The notes under the pieces: model-generated
The model's database searches: none
Told to the model about the DNA's origin: nothing
Seen by the model: only the letters and a program-made list of their open reading frames with translations
Program-made: the position numbers and the translations under genes
From: Saccharothrix sp. NRRL B-16314
GTDB lineage: Bacteria; Actinomycetota; Actinomycetes; Mycobacteriales; Pseudonocardiaceae
Direction: 5' to 3'
DNA length: 64,000 nt
NCBI RefSeq assembly: GCF_000716595.1
Contig: NZ_JNXC01000007.1
Coordinates: 186,001 to 250,000, forward strand
Shown here: positions 1-8,485 of the stretch, piece by piece
Numbering within the stretch: position 1 is the first letter of the stretch
How the letters are laid out: each line of letters opens with the position of its first letter

Positions 1-34
1 GCTAGTAATTCTGTCTCTTCAACTACGGCTGAAG

Positions 35-247
35 TCAGTCTCGGGATCTTCTGGACGCTCTGACGCAGCCCGCGGCGACACCGAGGCACAGTGCCGCGAG
101 GGCGCCCTGCCACCACGCGGCCTCGCTCACGGCGAGGATCACGTTGACGCCGGCGACCAGCGTGAAGAGGCCCGCGAGGAGCGTCCAGAGCCGCCGTTCG
201 GCCTTCTCACCGCGAGGGAAGAGGACGAATGTGGGTGGGTGGGTCAC
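35..247 (-). CDS. small two-helix membrane protein
   Basis: A 70-residue protein of unknown function. Two hydrophobic stretches (about residues 18-40 and 43-58) separated by a short polar turn suggest a helical hairpin in the membrane, followed by a basic Arg/Ser tail on the cytoplasmic side. The GTG at 245-247 is chosen because GGAGG (complement of 256-260) sits 8 bases ahead of it; a longer frame back to GTG at 328 adds a low-complexity N-terminus without a ribosome site. No family is recognised. Confidence 0.6.
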   Translation of the reverse strand: MTHPPTFVLFPRGEKAERRLWTLLAGLFTLVAGVNVILAVSEAAWWQGALAALCLGVAAGCVRASRRSRD

Positions 248-384
248 GGCGGGCACCTCCAGTCCGGACTTGCCGCGTTCAGCCTCGACAAGTCCGCCCG
301 GGGTACCCGCAGATTGCGTACTCCACACCTTGGAGTGGTGACTTTTTCCGAGCGATCACGCAGCGTGCGCGCTTGTGATCCCAG

Positions 385-1089
385 TCACCCCACCGTTACG
401 CCGAACAGGAGGCCGACGTAGTAGGTGACGAACATCGTGAGTGACCCGACGACGACGTTCCGCCGGACCGCGCGGCCGACGTGGCTCGACCCGAGGCGTG
501 CGCTGATCGCGCCGGTGAGCACCAAGCCGACCAGCACGGCCACCGCGCACGCCCACACCCGCCACGCCGTCGGTGGCACCACGATCGCGATCACCGGGAT
601 CAGCGCGCCCACGGCGAACGCCACCAGCGACGCCCACGCGGCCTGCCACGGGCTGGTCAGGTTGTCCGGGTCGATCTGGAGCTCGGCCTCGGCGTGCGCG
701 CGCAGGGCGTCCTGCTCGGTCAGCTCGCGGGCCACCCGCGCGGCCAGCTCGTCGGACAAGCCCTTGTCCCGGTAGATGCCGGCGAGTTCCTGTTCCTCGG
801 CCTCCGGCATGTCGCGCAACTCCTGCGCCTCCAACCGGAGCGCGGCCTTTTCGGTGTCCCGCTGGGTGCTGACCGACGCGTACTCGCCGCCCGCCATCGA
901 CAGCGATCCCGCGACCAGCCCGGCCACGCCCGCGGCGAGGATCGTGGTCCGGTCGGTGGTGGCGCCCGCGACGCCCACCACCAGGCCGGCCGTCGACACG
1001 ATGCCGTCGTTCGCTCCCAGGACACCGGCGCGCAGCCAGTTGAGCCGTCCGGAGAGGTCGTCGTTGTGCGGTTCACCGGCGTGCGTCAT
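385..1089 (-). CDS. VIT1/CCC1-family membrane transporter
   Basis: 234 residues of the VIT1/CCC1 (Fe2+/Mn2+ transporter-like) family. The N-terminal segment LRAGVLGANDGIVSTAGLVVG is the family signature; a Glu/Asp-rich cytoplasmic section (about residues 75-135) corresponds to the metal-binding domain of the family, and the C-terminal third has three hydrophobic helices. Members move divalent iron or manganese across the membrane; the substrate here is not shown by the sequence. No strong ribosome site precedes the ATG. It diverges from the amidase at 1220. Confidence 0.88.
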   Translation of the reverse strand: MTHAGEPHNDDLSGRLNWLRAGVLGANDGIVSTAGLVVGVAGATTDRTTILAAGVAGLVAGSLSMAGGEYASVSTQRDTEKAALRLEAQELRDMPEAEEQELAGIYRDKGLSDELAARVARELTEQDALRAHAEAELQIDPDNLTSPWQAAWASLVAFAVGALIPVIAIVVPPTAWRVWACAVAVLVGLVLTGAISARLGSSHVGRAVRRNVVVGSLTMFVTYYVGLLFGVTVG

Positions 1090-1219
1090 GACGATGATGG
1101 AACCACCACGCGGCTACCGGGTGGTGTCGTGGGCGCGAACGGGTGAGGGGCTGGACAGCGGCCGTCCGCCGCACGGCGATCACCGTGTGATCCACTCGTG
1201 GCTGACGAATGGGGGAGTC

Positions 1220-1843
1220 GTGGTCGGCAGGCGCGCGGTGTTGCTCGGGGTGGGTGCAGTGGTGGGGCTGGGCGCCGTGACGCTGCCGCCGCGTCCCGTC
1301 CGGCGGCGGGTCGAGCCGTGCGCCGAGTGGGGTGCCCGGCCGCCGGTCGAACGGCCGGTGTCGTTGGCCCGCGAGCCGGAGCGGATCTTGATCCACCACA
1401 CCGCGACGGAGAACGTGGCGGACTCGTCGCGGGAGCACGCGCACCGACTGGCCCGGTTCTTCCAGGGGCTGCACATGGACCGCAACGACTGGGGCGACAC
1501 CGGGCAGCACTTCACCATCACCCGGGGCGGGGTGTTGTTGGAGGGGCGGCACGGGAGCCTCGACGCGTTGCTCGCCGGTGACCGGATGGTGGAGGGCGCG
1601 CACGCGTTCGGGCAGAACCGGAACTCGATCGGCATCGAGAACGAGGGCACGTACGTCGACGAGGAGCCGCCGGCGGTCCAGTGGAACGCGTTGGTGTGGC
1701 TGTGCGCGGTGATCTGCCGCCAGTACGGCATCCCGCCGACGGAGATCCACGGCCACCGGGACTTCTGGGACGGCACGGTGTGCCCCGGCGACGCCTTCCA
1801 CGCCCTGCTGCCGAGGCTGCGGGCCCGGGTCGCGTTGGCCTGA
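1220..1843 (+). CDS. twin-arginine exported N-acetylmuramoyl-L-alanine amidase
   Basis: 207 residues, PGRP/Amidase_2 fold. It begins with a GRR motif and a hydrophobic helix (twin-arginine-like signal), then a type 2 amidase domain with the zinc/catalytic signatures IHHTA, GHRDF and CPGD and the central SIGIENEGTY strand. It should cleave the bond between N-acetylmuramic acid and L-alanine in peptidoglycan outside the membrane. GTG at 1220 is chosen because it places the RR motif at the N-terminus; the purine run GGGGGAG (1211-1217) is very close to it, and an in-frame GTG at 1187 is an alternative. Confidence 0.85.
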   Translation: MVGRRAVLLGVGAVVGLGAVTLPPRPVRRRVEPCAEWGARPPVERPVSLAREPERILIHHTATENVADSSREHAHRLARFFQGLHMDRNDWGDTGQHFTITRGGVLLEGRHGSLDALLAGDRMVEGAHAFGQNRNSIGIENEGTYVDEEPPAVQWNALVWLCAVICRQYGIPPTEIHGHRDFWDGTVCPGDAFHALLPRLRARVALA

Positions 1844-1860
1844 GTCGTGGCGGTTCGGCT

Positions 1861-2223
1861 TCAGCCGGCCATCATCGGCCGCCACGCGGTGGCGTCGAAG
1901 ATCAGTTCGATGGCGGCGATGCGGCCGTCGGTGAGGCGGAAGTGCTCGGCGGTGCGCTGTGTGCCGACCGGCGTGGCCGTGTGCACGTCGTAGACCAGGG
2001 TGGCTTCGGACTCGCCGTACAGCTCGCTGATCAGGTCGACGCCCGTCACCACCCCGAGGAACGCGTCCAGCCCGGCCAGGTGCCCGGCGGCGTCCGACCG
2101 CATCAGCGGGCTCTCGAAGGTGAACGGGTCGGCGAGTTGGGCGACCGCGGTCGGCACGTCGCCGCGGAACCTGGCGTCGTGGTAGGCCCGGACCCGGCGT
2201 CGGGTTCCCTCGTGGTCGGTCAT
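1861..2223 (-). CDS. SnoaL-like / NTF2-fold protein
   Basis: 120 residues, NTF2/SnoaL-like alpha+beta cone: the N-terminal helix RVRAYHDARFRGDVPTAVA, then strands ending in FRLTDGRIAAIELIFD. Members are small ligand-binding proteins or polyketide-cyclase relatives; the substrate is unknown. Its ATG overlaps the stop of the MarR gene upstream by four bases (ATGA), so the two are translationally coupled and the MarR protein probably controls its expression. Confidence 0.75.
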   Translation of the reverse strand: MTDHEGTRRRVRAYHDARFRGDVPTAVAQLADPFTFESPLMRSDAAGHLAGLDAFLGVVTGVDLISELYGESEATLVYDVHTATPVGTQRTAEHFRLTDGRIAAIELIFDATAWRPMMAG

Positions 2224-2795
2224 GGCGTCTCCCCCTGGTCGGTGGCGTTCAGGTGCTGCTCGATCCGGGTCTGGTTGTCCGCCAACCGGAGGCAGAGGTG
2301 TCGGAGCTGGGTGAGTTCGGCGGGCGTGAAGCCGCGGAAGATCGCGGCCATGGCGAGCTGGGACGGTCGGCGGAACGCGTCGAGCCATTCCTCGCCGCGC
2401 GGCGTGATCCGGGCCAGCACGGACCGGCGGTCGTTCCGGTCGGGGACGCGCTCCACCAGGCCGTCGCGTTCGAGGGTGTCGACCAGACCGGTCGCGTTCC
2501 TGGCGCTGACCCCGGCCGACCCCGCCAGCGCACCGAGGCTCATGCCGTCCTCGGGCGCGGTGCTCAGGCGGATCAGGACGTCCAGCGCGCCGGAGCTGAG
2601 TCCCCGGCTGTCGGTTCCGCGCGACCGCAGGCGTTCCACGGCGTGGAAGGCGGTGCGAACGGCCGCCGCCGCCTCGAACGCGAGCGTGTCGCCGTCGTCG
2701 GTGAACGCGGTCATCGCGGTTCGGACGCGCGAGTCGAAGAGGGTTCCGTCGGGGTCGTTGGCGAGCTCGACCGCTGGTTTGTTTACTGGACTCAT
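2220..2795 (-). CDS. MarR-family transcriptional regulator
   Basis: 191 residues with a winged helix: SLGALAGSAGVSARNATGLVDTL is cut by the usual recognition helix and is followed by the wing RVPDRNDRRSVLARITPRG. MarR proteins bind palindromes as dimers and release on ligand binding. The gene starts immediately beside an imperfect 25-bp palindrome (2799-2823), which suggests autoregulation, and it is coupled to the SnoaL-like gene downstream. No Shine-Dalgarno is visible before the ATG, so a leaderless or near-leaderless mRNA is possible. Confidence 0.9.
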   Translation of the reverse strand: MSPVNKPAVELANDPDGTLFDSRVRTAMTAFTDDGDTLAFEAAAAVRTAFHAVERLRSRGTDSRGLSSGALDVLIRLSTAPEDGMSLGALAGSAGVSARNATGLVDTLERDGLVERVPDRNDRRSVLARITPRGEEWLDAFRRPSQLAMAAIFRGFTPAELTQLRHLCLRLADNQTRIEQHLNATDQGETP

Positions 2796-2798
2796 AGT

Positions 2799-2823
2799 GA
2801 AGCAGTACTTTATTACCTACTTC
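2799..2823. promoter_or_regulatory. candidate MarR operator
   Basis: Arms GAAGCAG (2799-2805) and CTACTTC (2817-2823) are inverted repeats with one mismatch around an AT-rich 11-base spacer. The spot is the least GC-rich stretch nearby and abuts the MarR start codon. Operator function is inferred from position and symmetry. Confidence 0.5.
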
Positions 2824-2843
2824 AGCATCTGTGCAACGGGCGG

Positions 2844-3395
2844 CTAGCCGGTCTCCACGATGCGCCACTGCGGTCCGCCGACCCAGGTGGCTTCCAGCCT
2901 TGACGTGTGGCCGGGCCCGGTGAACTCGACCACGACGGCGTCCGCGGGCTGTTCGACGGTCGCGGCGAAGCCCTGGCGCGGGGTCGCGGAGATCGGCTGC
3001 ATGTCGTCGGGGGAGAAGCGGATCGCGGCCACCCCGCCGTGCAGGCGGAAGCTCCGGAGGTACACCGGTCGGCCGTCCTCCTCGGTCCACGTGCCGTTCT
3101 CGGACGGCAGGGGCGGCGTCGTGGTCGTCGTGACGGGGACCGTCGTGGTGGTCGGGACGACCGTCGCCACGACCGCGGCCACCGTCGTCGTCGTGGTGGT
3201 GGGTACGGGGGCGACGGTCGTGGTCGTCGTTGCGGCGGTGCTGCGGATCGCCGACGACTGCGTCGGCCCGGCGACGACCCGCGGCCGTTCGGGCACACCC
3301 GCGTCCAGCACGAACCGGATGCCCAACCAAGACAGCGCCACCGCCACCGCGGTCGTCGCCGACCACGCGGCGAGGTACTGGAGGCCCCTGGTCAC
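2844..3395 (-). CDS. membrane-anchored protein with Thr-rich stalk, unknown function
   Basis: 183 residues: a single N-terminal membrane helix (about 8-30), a Thr/Val/Pro-rich stalk (about 52-98) and a compact C-terminal beta-rich domain of about 85 residues ending WVGGPQWRIVETG. The layout indicates an extracytoplasmic domain held off the membrane by a flexible linker. I do not recognise the domain. Starts with GTG at 3395 and stands alone between the MarR and SGNH genes. Confidence 0.7.
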   Translation of the reverse strand: MTRGLQYLAAWSATTAVAVALSWLGIRFVLDAGVPERPRVVAGPTQSSAIRSTAATTTTTVAPVPTTTTTTVAAVVATVVPTTTTVPVTTTTTPPLPSENGTWTEEDGRPVYLRSFRLHGGVAAIRFSPDDMQPISATPRQGFAATVEQPADAVVVEFTGPGHTSRLEATWVGGPQWRIVETG

Positions 3396-3498
3396 GCGGC
3401 CATACTGCCGGCGGCGGCGACACGGCGGACCCCTGACCGGCAGAGTGACGCGCCGCCCCGCGTCCGGAGTGGCCCCGGACGCAGGACGGCGAGGGTGG

Positions 3499-4281
3499 TC
3501 AGCCGGTCACGGTGTTGAGCAGGGCCAGGTAGCCCGCGCTGTAGCCGGTGGCGTTGGGGTGGAACGACTCCGCCAGCCGGAACAGCGAGAACTGGTTGAT
3601 CCACGGTGACCGGCCACAGGCCCCGTGGCCCGCGAAGTGCGCCCGCGAGTCGACGTAGCGCACCCCGGCCGCCGCGGCGCGTCCGGCGATCACCTCGTGC
3701 AGCGCGTCGGCGCCGCGGTTGAGCGCGGCGCGCTTGGTGGTGTTCATGCACGTGCCGGTCGGCTCGACCAGCCTCGGGTAGCCCAGGACGATCACCGTGG
3801 CGTTCGGGGCGCGGTCGCGGATGGTGGCGTAGGTGGCGTCGAGCCGACCGGGCAACGTCGTGCGGGCGCTCTCGATGCCGGCGTCCACGGCGTTGACGCA
3901 ACTGGTGTCGCTGCCGGTGACGCACGTGATCATGGTGTTGGCGAACCCGACGTCGTTGCCGCCGATGGTGATCGTGACCTGGTCCGTGCCCGCGTCGAGC
4001 GAGGCGAACTGGTCGGTCATGCTCTGCGTGGTGGCTCCACCGCAGGCGGCGTACTTGAAGGACGCCACCGCGTGCGTGTCCGCCCAGAGCTGCGCGTACC
4101 CGCGAGGGCTTCGGAAGCACGAGCCGCTCACGTACGGCGGCGCGCCCGTCCCGGAGGAGTACGAGTCGCCGAGCGCGACGTAGTCGACGGCCGCCGCGGC
4201 CTGCGCCGCGGTCGAGGTGAGCATGACGGCCAGCGCGGCGGGCAGCACCGCGCACACGACCTTGCGAAGACGTAAGCGCAC
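3499..4281 (-). CDS. secreted SGNH/GDSL esterase-lipase
   Basis: 260 residues with a Sec signal peptide (about 1-29) and the four SGNH blocks: GDSYSSG with nucleophile Ser40, the oxyanion Gly block (CGGAT), GGND with the oxyanion Asn, and ESFHPN with catalytic His241. The arrangement matches the single-domain secreted lipases of Streptomyces (S. rimosus type), which hydrolyse carboxylic esters outside the cell. It diverges from the TetR gene at 4417; an inverted repeat lies between them. Confidence 0.9.
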   Translation of the reverse strand: MRLRLRKVVCAVLPAALAVMLTSTAAQAAAAVDYVALGDSYSSGTGAPPYVSGSCFRSPRGYAQLWADTHAVASFKYAACGGATTQSMTDQFASLDAGTDQVTITIGGNDVGFANTMITCVTGSDTSCVNAVDAGIESARTTLPGRLDATYATIRDRAPNATVIVLGYPRLVEPTGTCMNTTKRAALNRGADALHEVIAGRAAAAGVRYVDSRAHFAGHGACGRSPWINQFSLFRLAESFHPNATGYSAGYLALLNTVTG

Positions 4282-4344
4282 GTCCGGTCCTTCCTCGGGG
4301 AGTCACCTGCGTGAAGGCGGCAGGTCGCCGACGTTACGAAGGCG

Positions 4345-4390
4345 TTCCGAGGGATCACAGTCGGTGCTATTCTCGTTACCTGCGAGTAAC
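4345..4390 (+). promoter_or_regulatory. candidate promoter with overlapping TetR operator
   Basis: TTCCGA (4345-4350) and TATTCT (4368-4373) are 17 bases apart and could be -35 and -10 elements for the TetR gene at 4417. Directly after, GTTAC (4375-4379) and GTAAC (4386-4390) form an inverted repeat where a bound TetR dimer would block initiation. Inferred from spacing and symmetry only. Confidence 0.42.
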
Positions 4391-4416
4391 ATAGACCGCT
4401 TCGCCGGGGTGCCGCC

Positions 4417-4953
4417 ATGATCGTTCCGCGCCGCAGCGACGCCCTGAGGAACCGGGCGGCGATCATCCGCGCGGCCGAGGAGCTGGTGGTCCGCGGCACG
4501 ATCCCGTCGCTCGCACGGGTCGCCCGGCTGACCGGGCTCGGCCAGGCCACCGTGTACCGGCACTTCTCCGACCGCCGCACCTTGTTGCTGGCCATGGCGC
4601 GGGAACACCTGGCGCTGCTGGCCGAGGCCGCCGACCGGAACGCCCACGACCCCGCCGCGTTCCGCGCACTGCTGGCCGCCGTGATGGCCTACCAGGTGTC
4701 GATGCGCCCGCTGGTCGACGAGCTGCGCCGGGTACCCGAACCCGACCAGCGGGGACACGTGCGCCGACTGCTGGACGCGCTGCGCGGCCCGTTCGCCCGT
4801 TCGCAGGAGGCCGGCCACCTCCGCCACGACGTCGTGCTGAACGACATCGTGGTCGTGCTGACGATGCTCCAGGCCGCCGTCGACTCGACACCGGACCCCG
4901 GCCGCGCCATCCCGGTGCTGCTCGACGGTCTGTTCCACCAGGAACCCCGTTGA
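4417..4953 (+). CDS. TetR/AcrR-family regulator
   Basis: 178 residues; the N-terminal TetR helix-turn-helix runs through SLARVARLTGLGQATVYRHFSDRRTLL split across helices 2-4 (about residues 26-55), followed by an all-helical ligand domain. It most likely represses itself and perhaps the divergent SGNH esterase; an inverted repeat sits in the shared 135-bp interval. The ligand is unknown. The response regulator gene follows 31 bases after its stop, but a shared transcript is not certain. Confidence 0.88.
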   Translation: MIVPRRSDALRNRAAIIRAAEELVVRGTIPSLARVARLTGLGQATVYRHFSDRRTLLLAMAREHLALLAEAADRNAHDPAAFRALLAAVMAYQVSMRPLVDELRRVPEPDQRGHVRRLLDALRGPFARSQEAGHLRHDVVLNDIVVVLTMLQAAVDSTPDPGRAIPVLLDGLFHQEPR

Positions 4954-4984
4954 GCCTCACGGCGCGCGTTATACCGTGCGCGCC

Positions 4985-5665
4985 ATGGTCTCGGTGCTGC
5001 TCGTCGAGGACGACCCGGTGGTGCGGTCTGCGGTGACCCGGGCGTTGACCGGGCTGGGGCACGCCGTCCTGCCGGTCGGCACCGCGCTGGAGGCCCTGCG
5101 GGAGATCACCAACGGCAGGTTCGACCTCGTCGTGCTCGACCTCGGCCTGCCGGACATGGACGGCGCGGACGCCCTGCGGATGATGCGCGGGGTGTGCGAC
5201 GTGCCGGTCATCGTCGCCACCGCCCGCGACGACGAGAAGGAGATCGTCCGCCTGCTCAACGCGGGCGCCGACGACTACCTGGTCAAGCCGTTCTCCAGCG
5301 AGCACCTCGCCGCGCGGTTGTCCGCAGTGCTGCGTCGCGCGCGCAAGGAAACCGTGCCCGCGACGCTCCGGGTGGGTCGGCTCACCGTCGACCCGGACCG
5401 CCGGGAAGCGACGCTCGACGGGCGCGAGCTGAACCTGACCCGCAAGGAGTTCGACCTCCTCGCCTACCTCGCCGCCCGCGAGGGCAAGGTCGTGCCGCGC
5501 GCCGAACTCCTGGCGAACCTGTGGAACCTGCCCGGCCGGCACGACGACCAGACGCTGGACGTGCACCTGTCCTGGCTGCGCCGCAAGCTCGGTGAACGCG
5601 CCGCCCAGCCCCGCTACCTGCACACCGTGCGCGGCGTCGGGTTCAAGCTCACGGCGGCCGAGTGA
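4985..5665 (+). CDS. OmpR/PhoB-type response regulator
   Basis: 226 residues: receiver domain (1-115) with the acidic pair E8/D9/D10, phosphoacceptor Asp52 in LVVLDLGLPD and Lys in LVKPF, then a winged-helix output domain (about 130-225) with LTRKEFDLLAYL and a C-terminal VRGVGFKL strand. ATG at 4985 starts directly at the first strand (VSVLLVEDD); a GTG three codons earlier is possible. The stop overlaps the GTG of the histidine kinase by four bases, so the pair is one unit. Confidence 0.94.
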   Translation: MVSVLLVEDDPVVRSAVTRALTGLGHAVLPVGTALEALREITNGRFDLVVLDLGLPDMDGADALRMMRGVCDVPVIVATARDDEKEIVRLLNAGADDYLVKPFSSEHLAARLSAVLRRARKETVPATLRVGRLTVDPDRREATLDGRELNLTRKEFDLLAYLAAREGKVVPRAELLANLWNLPGRHDDQTLDVHLSWLRRKLGERAAQPRYLHTVRGVGFKLTAAE

Positions 5666-6942
5666 GGAAGTCGCTGGGCCTGGTCTCGCTCGCCGTCACG
5701 TCGATGGTGGCGCTGGCGTTCCTCATCCCGCTGGCCCTGGTGGTGCGCCAACTCGCCGAGGACCGGGCGGAGGCCGACGCGGAACGGCTGGCGGGCGCGC
5801 TCACGCCGGTCCTGGTGATCACCACCGACCCGGCGGCCGTCGGCCAGGCCCTGCTGAGCACCGGCGGCCGGGTCGCGGTGCACCTGCCGGGCGGCGAGGT
5901 CGTCGGCGTGCCGATGGCCAGCGAGGTCCAGCTCACGACCGCCCGTGAGCAGGGCCGCGCGTCCACCGAGGTCATCCCCGCTGGCCGGGTGCACCTGCAA
6001 CCCGTGCTGCTGGACCAGGGCCGCGTCGCGGTGGTGGAGGCGTTCGTGCCCGTGGCCGAGCTGTCCCGCGGTGTCACCGAAGCCTGGCTCGCGCTCAGCG
6101 GCGTCGCGATCACCCTCGTGCTGGGCTCCGTGCTGGTCGCGGACCGCCTCGGCGCGCGGGTCGTCAAAGCCTCCGCCGCGCTCGCCGAAGGCGCGCGCAA
6201 AATGGGTCAGGGCGATCTCGCCACCCGGGTCACGCCGAGTGGTCCACCGGAATTGCTGGACGCCGGCACCGCGTTCAACCGAATGGCCGACCGCATCGGC
6301 CAACTGGTCGCCAACGAACGCGAAATCCTCGCGGATCTCTCGCACCGGCTGCGCACACCGCTCACCGCGTTGCGGCTCGATTCGGAAACGCTCGGCCAGG
6401 ACCCCAACGCCAACCGCGTCCGCCAGGCCGTGCACGCGCTGGAGCGCGAGGTGAACGAACTCATCCGGGCCGCCCGCCGCGAACTGGACGACCCCGATGG
6501 CGGTCGGTGCGACGCCGCGCAGGTCGTGCACGACCGGCTGGTGTTCTGGTCCGCCTTGGCCGACGACCAGCAGCGGCTGTGGAACCAGCGCGGCACCGAG
6601 CGCCGCGCCCTCGTCCCGCTGACCCGCAGCGACCTCGCCGCCGCGATGGACGCCGTGCTGGGCAACGTCTTCCGGCACACGCCCGAGGGTGTCGGCTTCG
6701 TGGTGGCCCTGTTCCACCAGGCCGACCGGGTGGTGATCGTGATCGAGGACGCGGGGCCCGGCATCGACGACCTGGAGGCGGCGTTGCGGCGGGGGAGCAG
6801 CGGCGCGGGTTCGACCGGGCTCGGGCTGGACATCGCCCGCCGGGCGGCGGAGTCCACCGGCGGTTCGCTGGTGGTCGACCGGGGACCGCTCGGCGGCACC
6901 CGCGTCCAGCTGTGGTTGGGCCGTGCGGAGGAGCAAGTCTGA
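5662..6942 (+). CDS. membrane sensor histidine kinase
   Basis: 426 residues. Two membrane helices (about 5-28 and 140-160) flank a small extracytoplasmic sensor domain; a HAMP segment follows, then the dimerisation helix with His228 in DLSHRLRTPL, and the ATPase domain with the N box (NVFRHTPEG), G1 box (DAGPGI) and G2 box (GSTGLGLDI). It should autophosphorylate and pass phosphate to the regulator at 4985, to which it is translationally coupled. The signal is unknown; the CAP-domain lipoprotein downstream is a possible target. Confidence 0.94.
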   Translation: MRKSLGLVSLAVTSMVALAFLIPLALVVRQLAEDRAEADAERLAGALTPVLVITTDPAAVGQALLSTGGRVAVHLPGGEVVGVPMASEVQLTTAREQGRASTEVIPAGRVHLQPVLLDQGRVAVVEAFVPVAELSRGVTEAWLALSGVAITLVLGSVLVADRLGARVVKASAALAEGARKMGQGDLATRVTPSGPPELLDAGTAFNRMADRIGQLVANEREILADLSHRLRTPLTALRLDSETLGQDPNANRVRQAVHALEREVNELIRAARRELDDPDGGRCDAAQVVHDRLVFWSALADDQQRLWNQRGTERRALVPLTRSDLAAAMDAVLGNVFRHTPEGVGFVVALFHQADRVVIVIEDAGPGIDDLEAALRRGSSGAGSTGLGLDIARRAAESTGGSLVVDRGPLGGTRVQLWLGRAEEQV

Positions 6943-7001
6943 CCGAGGCTGCCTTTTCGGCGCCTGATGCCAGGTTTAAATGTTCCTTAAATAAATGCGT
7001 G

Positions 7002-7029
7002 TTGACAGTTCCGCGTTACCGGATAAAGT
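7002..7029 (+). promoter_or_regulatory. sigma-70-type promoter of the CAP lipoprotein
   Basis: A consensus TTGACA at 7002-7007 and TAAAGT at 7024-7029, 16 bases apart, lie in an unusually AT-rich 60-bp stretch of the 240-bp gap after the kinase gene. The start codon at 7183 would then have a 5' leader of about 145 bases. I see no known riboswitch core in that leader. Confidence 0.6.
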
Positions 7030-7182
7030 TATTCACGGAATTGAGGTCGACCGTCGCGCTCCCACCCTTGCCCGGTCGCCCGGTTCCCCGTTCGGTGCGG
7101 CGACCGCGGCACTTACCCTGCGAAGAAGTGCACACGGTCGCCGCGCCCGAAATACCGCCGAATGCAGATTGAGGTTTTTCGC

Positions 7183-7890
7183 TTGTCGCGCAAGAGCAGT
7201 GTGCTGCCCGTCACGATCGTCCTCGCCGGGTTGGCCCTGGCCGGGTGCGAGCACCCGGACGGGATGGCCCTGGTCACGGTGAGCGCGACGGCCACGATCC
7301 GCGCCTCCTCCCAAGCCGACACCCCGCCGGTGACGACCACGGCGGACGCCACGACGTCCGCGCCGAGCGCCACGACACCCGAGGCGCCGCCCGTGACGAC
7401 GGCCGTCACCACCACTGCCGAGCCCGCACCGGCCCCGCCTGCGGCCAAGACACCGGTGGAGCCACCCGCGCCGCCCGCACCCGCGCCCGCCGTGCCGACC
7501 AGGACCGAGGTCGAGATCGCGGAGTCCAAGGTGGTCGAGCTGACCAACGCCGAACGCGCCGCCCACGGCTGCCCGGCCCTGGCCGCCGACGACCGACTCG
7601 CCACCGCCGCCCGCGCGCACAGCGCCGACATGGCCGCCCGGAACTACTTCGACCACGTGTCCCGGGACGGCCGCACGTTCGTGGACCGGGTCAAGGCCGC
7701 CGGCTACCCCGCACCCGGCGCGGAGAACATCGCCGCCGGTCAGCGCACCGCCGAGGCCGTGGTGAAGGGCTGGATGGACTCGCCCGGCCACCGCGCCAAC
7801 ATCCTGAACTGCAAGCTCAAGACGCTGGGCGCGGGCATGGCGCGTGGCGGTTCCTACGGCATCTACTGGACTCAGAACTTCGGCTGGTGA
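7183..7890 (+). CDS. CAP/SCP-domain lipoprotein
   Basis: 235 residues from TTG 7183. This start is preferred over ATG 7162 because GAGG (7171-7174) lies 8 bases before it and because it gives a compact lipoprotein signal with lipobox LAGC (Cys22). A Thr/Pro/Ala-rich stalk (about 30-105) follows, then a CAP/SCP (YkwD-like) domain with the signatures LTNAERA, HSADMA, ENIAAG and GWMDSPGHRANIL. Such proteins are surface-attached; their biochemical role is unsettled. It overlaps the converging Lrp gene by 19 bases. Confidence 0.87.
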   Translation: MSRKSSVLPVTIVLAGLALAGCEHPDGMALVTVSATATIRASSQADTPPVTTTADATTSAPSATTPEAPPVTTAVTTTAEPAPAPPAAKTPVEPPAPPAPAPAVPTRTEVEIAESKVVELTNAERAAHGCPALAADDRLATAARAHSADMAARNYFDHVSRDGRTFVDRVKAAGYPAPGAENIAAGQRTAEAVVKGWMDSPGHRANILNCKLKTLGAGMARGGSYGIYWTQNFGW

Positions 7891-8363
7891 CCGTCGCGGT
7901 CGTTGCCGCCGGCCGGTAGTTCGTCGAGGATCAGGACGGTGTGGCTGGACGTCACGTCCGGCATCGTCTGCAAGCGGGACAGGACGAGGTCGCGGAGGCT
8001 GTGCGCGTCCGGGGCGCGGACCAGCAGGACCAGGTCGTAGTCGCCGGACACCAGCGCGCCGTGCCACACCTCCGGGATCTCCAGCACCCGCTGCCGCACC
8101 GCCTTCCACGAGTGCTGGCTGATCTTGAGGTAGACGTACGCCGAGATGCCGAAGCCGTAGCGCTCCGGGTCGACCACCGCCGCGTACCCCGTGATCACGC
8201 CGTCGCGGTGCAGCCGTTCGACGCGTGAGTACGCGCTCGCACGCGAGATGTGCAGCTTCTCCGCGAGCGTGCGCATGGACATCCGGCCGTCCGCCCGCAG
8301 CTCCTCCACGATGCGCCGATCGAGCGCGTCGAGCGGAGCCGAATGTCCAACCCTCACCGTCAT
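7872..8363 (-). CDS. Lrp/AsnC-family regulator, probable BkdR
   Basis: 163 residues: N-terminal helix-turn-helix (LDALDRRIVEELRADGR, then SMRTLAEKLHISRASAYSRV) and a C-terminal RAM/ligand domain. It is transcribed away from the dehydrogenase operon starting at 8486. In Streptomyces an Lrp-type regulator divergent from bkd genes controls branched-chain oxoacid dehydrogenase, and the same job is inferred here. The 122-bp shared region holds repeated CCGGAT/TTCCGG motifs but no clean operator. Confidence 0.87.
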   Translation of the reverse strand: MTVRVGHSAPLDALDRRIVEELRADGRMSMRTLAEKLHISRASAYSRVERLHRDGVITGYAAVVDPERYGFGISAYVYLKISQHSWKAVRQRVLEIPEVWHGALVSGDYDLVLLVRAPDAHSLRDLVLSRLQTMPDVTSSHTVLILDELPAGGNDRDGHQPKF

Positions 8364-8485
8364 GTGGCTGACGATAACCCGTCCGCGAGGCCATTCGTCC
8401 GGATTTCCGGGCCGGATCTGGAACTTTGGCCGCCGTGACGCGGACCATGCGCAGCATCTCGTCACATGAGACACCGGAGGAGCCC

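Noticed and set aside
1861..3423. Long minus-strand frame joining the SnoaL-like gene to upstream sequence
   Set aside because: The upstream 400 residues are an Arg-rich shadow of the MarR and stalk-protein genes; the real start is the ATG at 2223 coupled to the MarR stop.
7030..7170. Possible c-di-AMP riboswitch ahead of the CAP lipoprotein
   Set aside because: The leader is long and envelope genes often carry such switches, but the conserved core sequences are not present.
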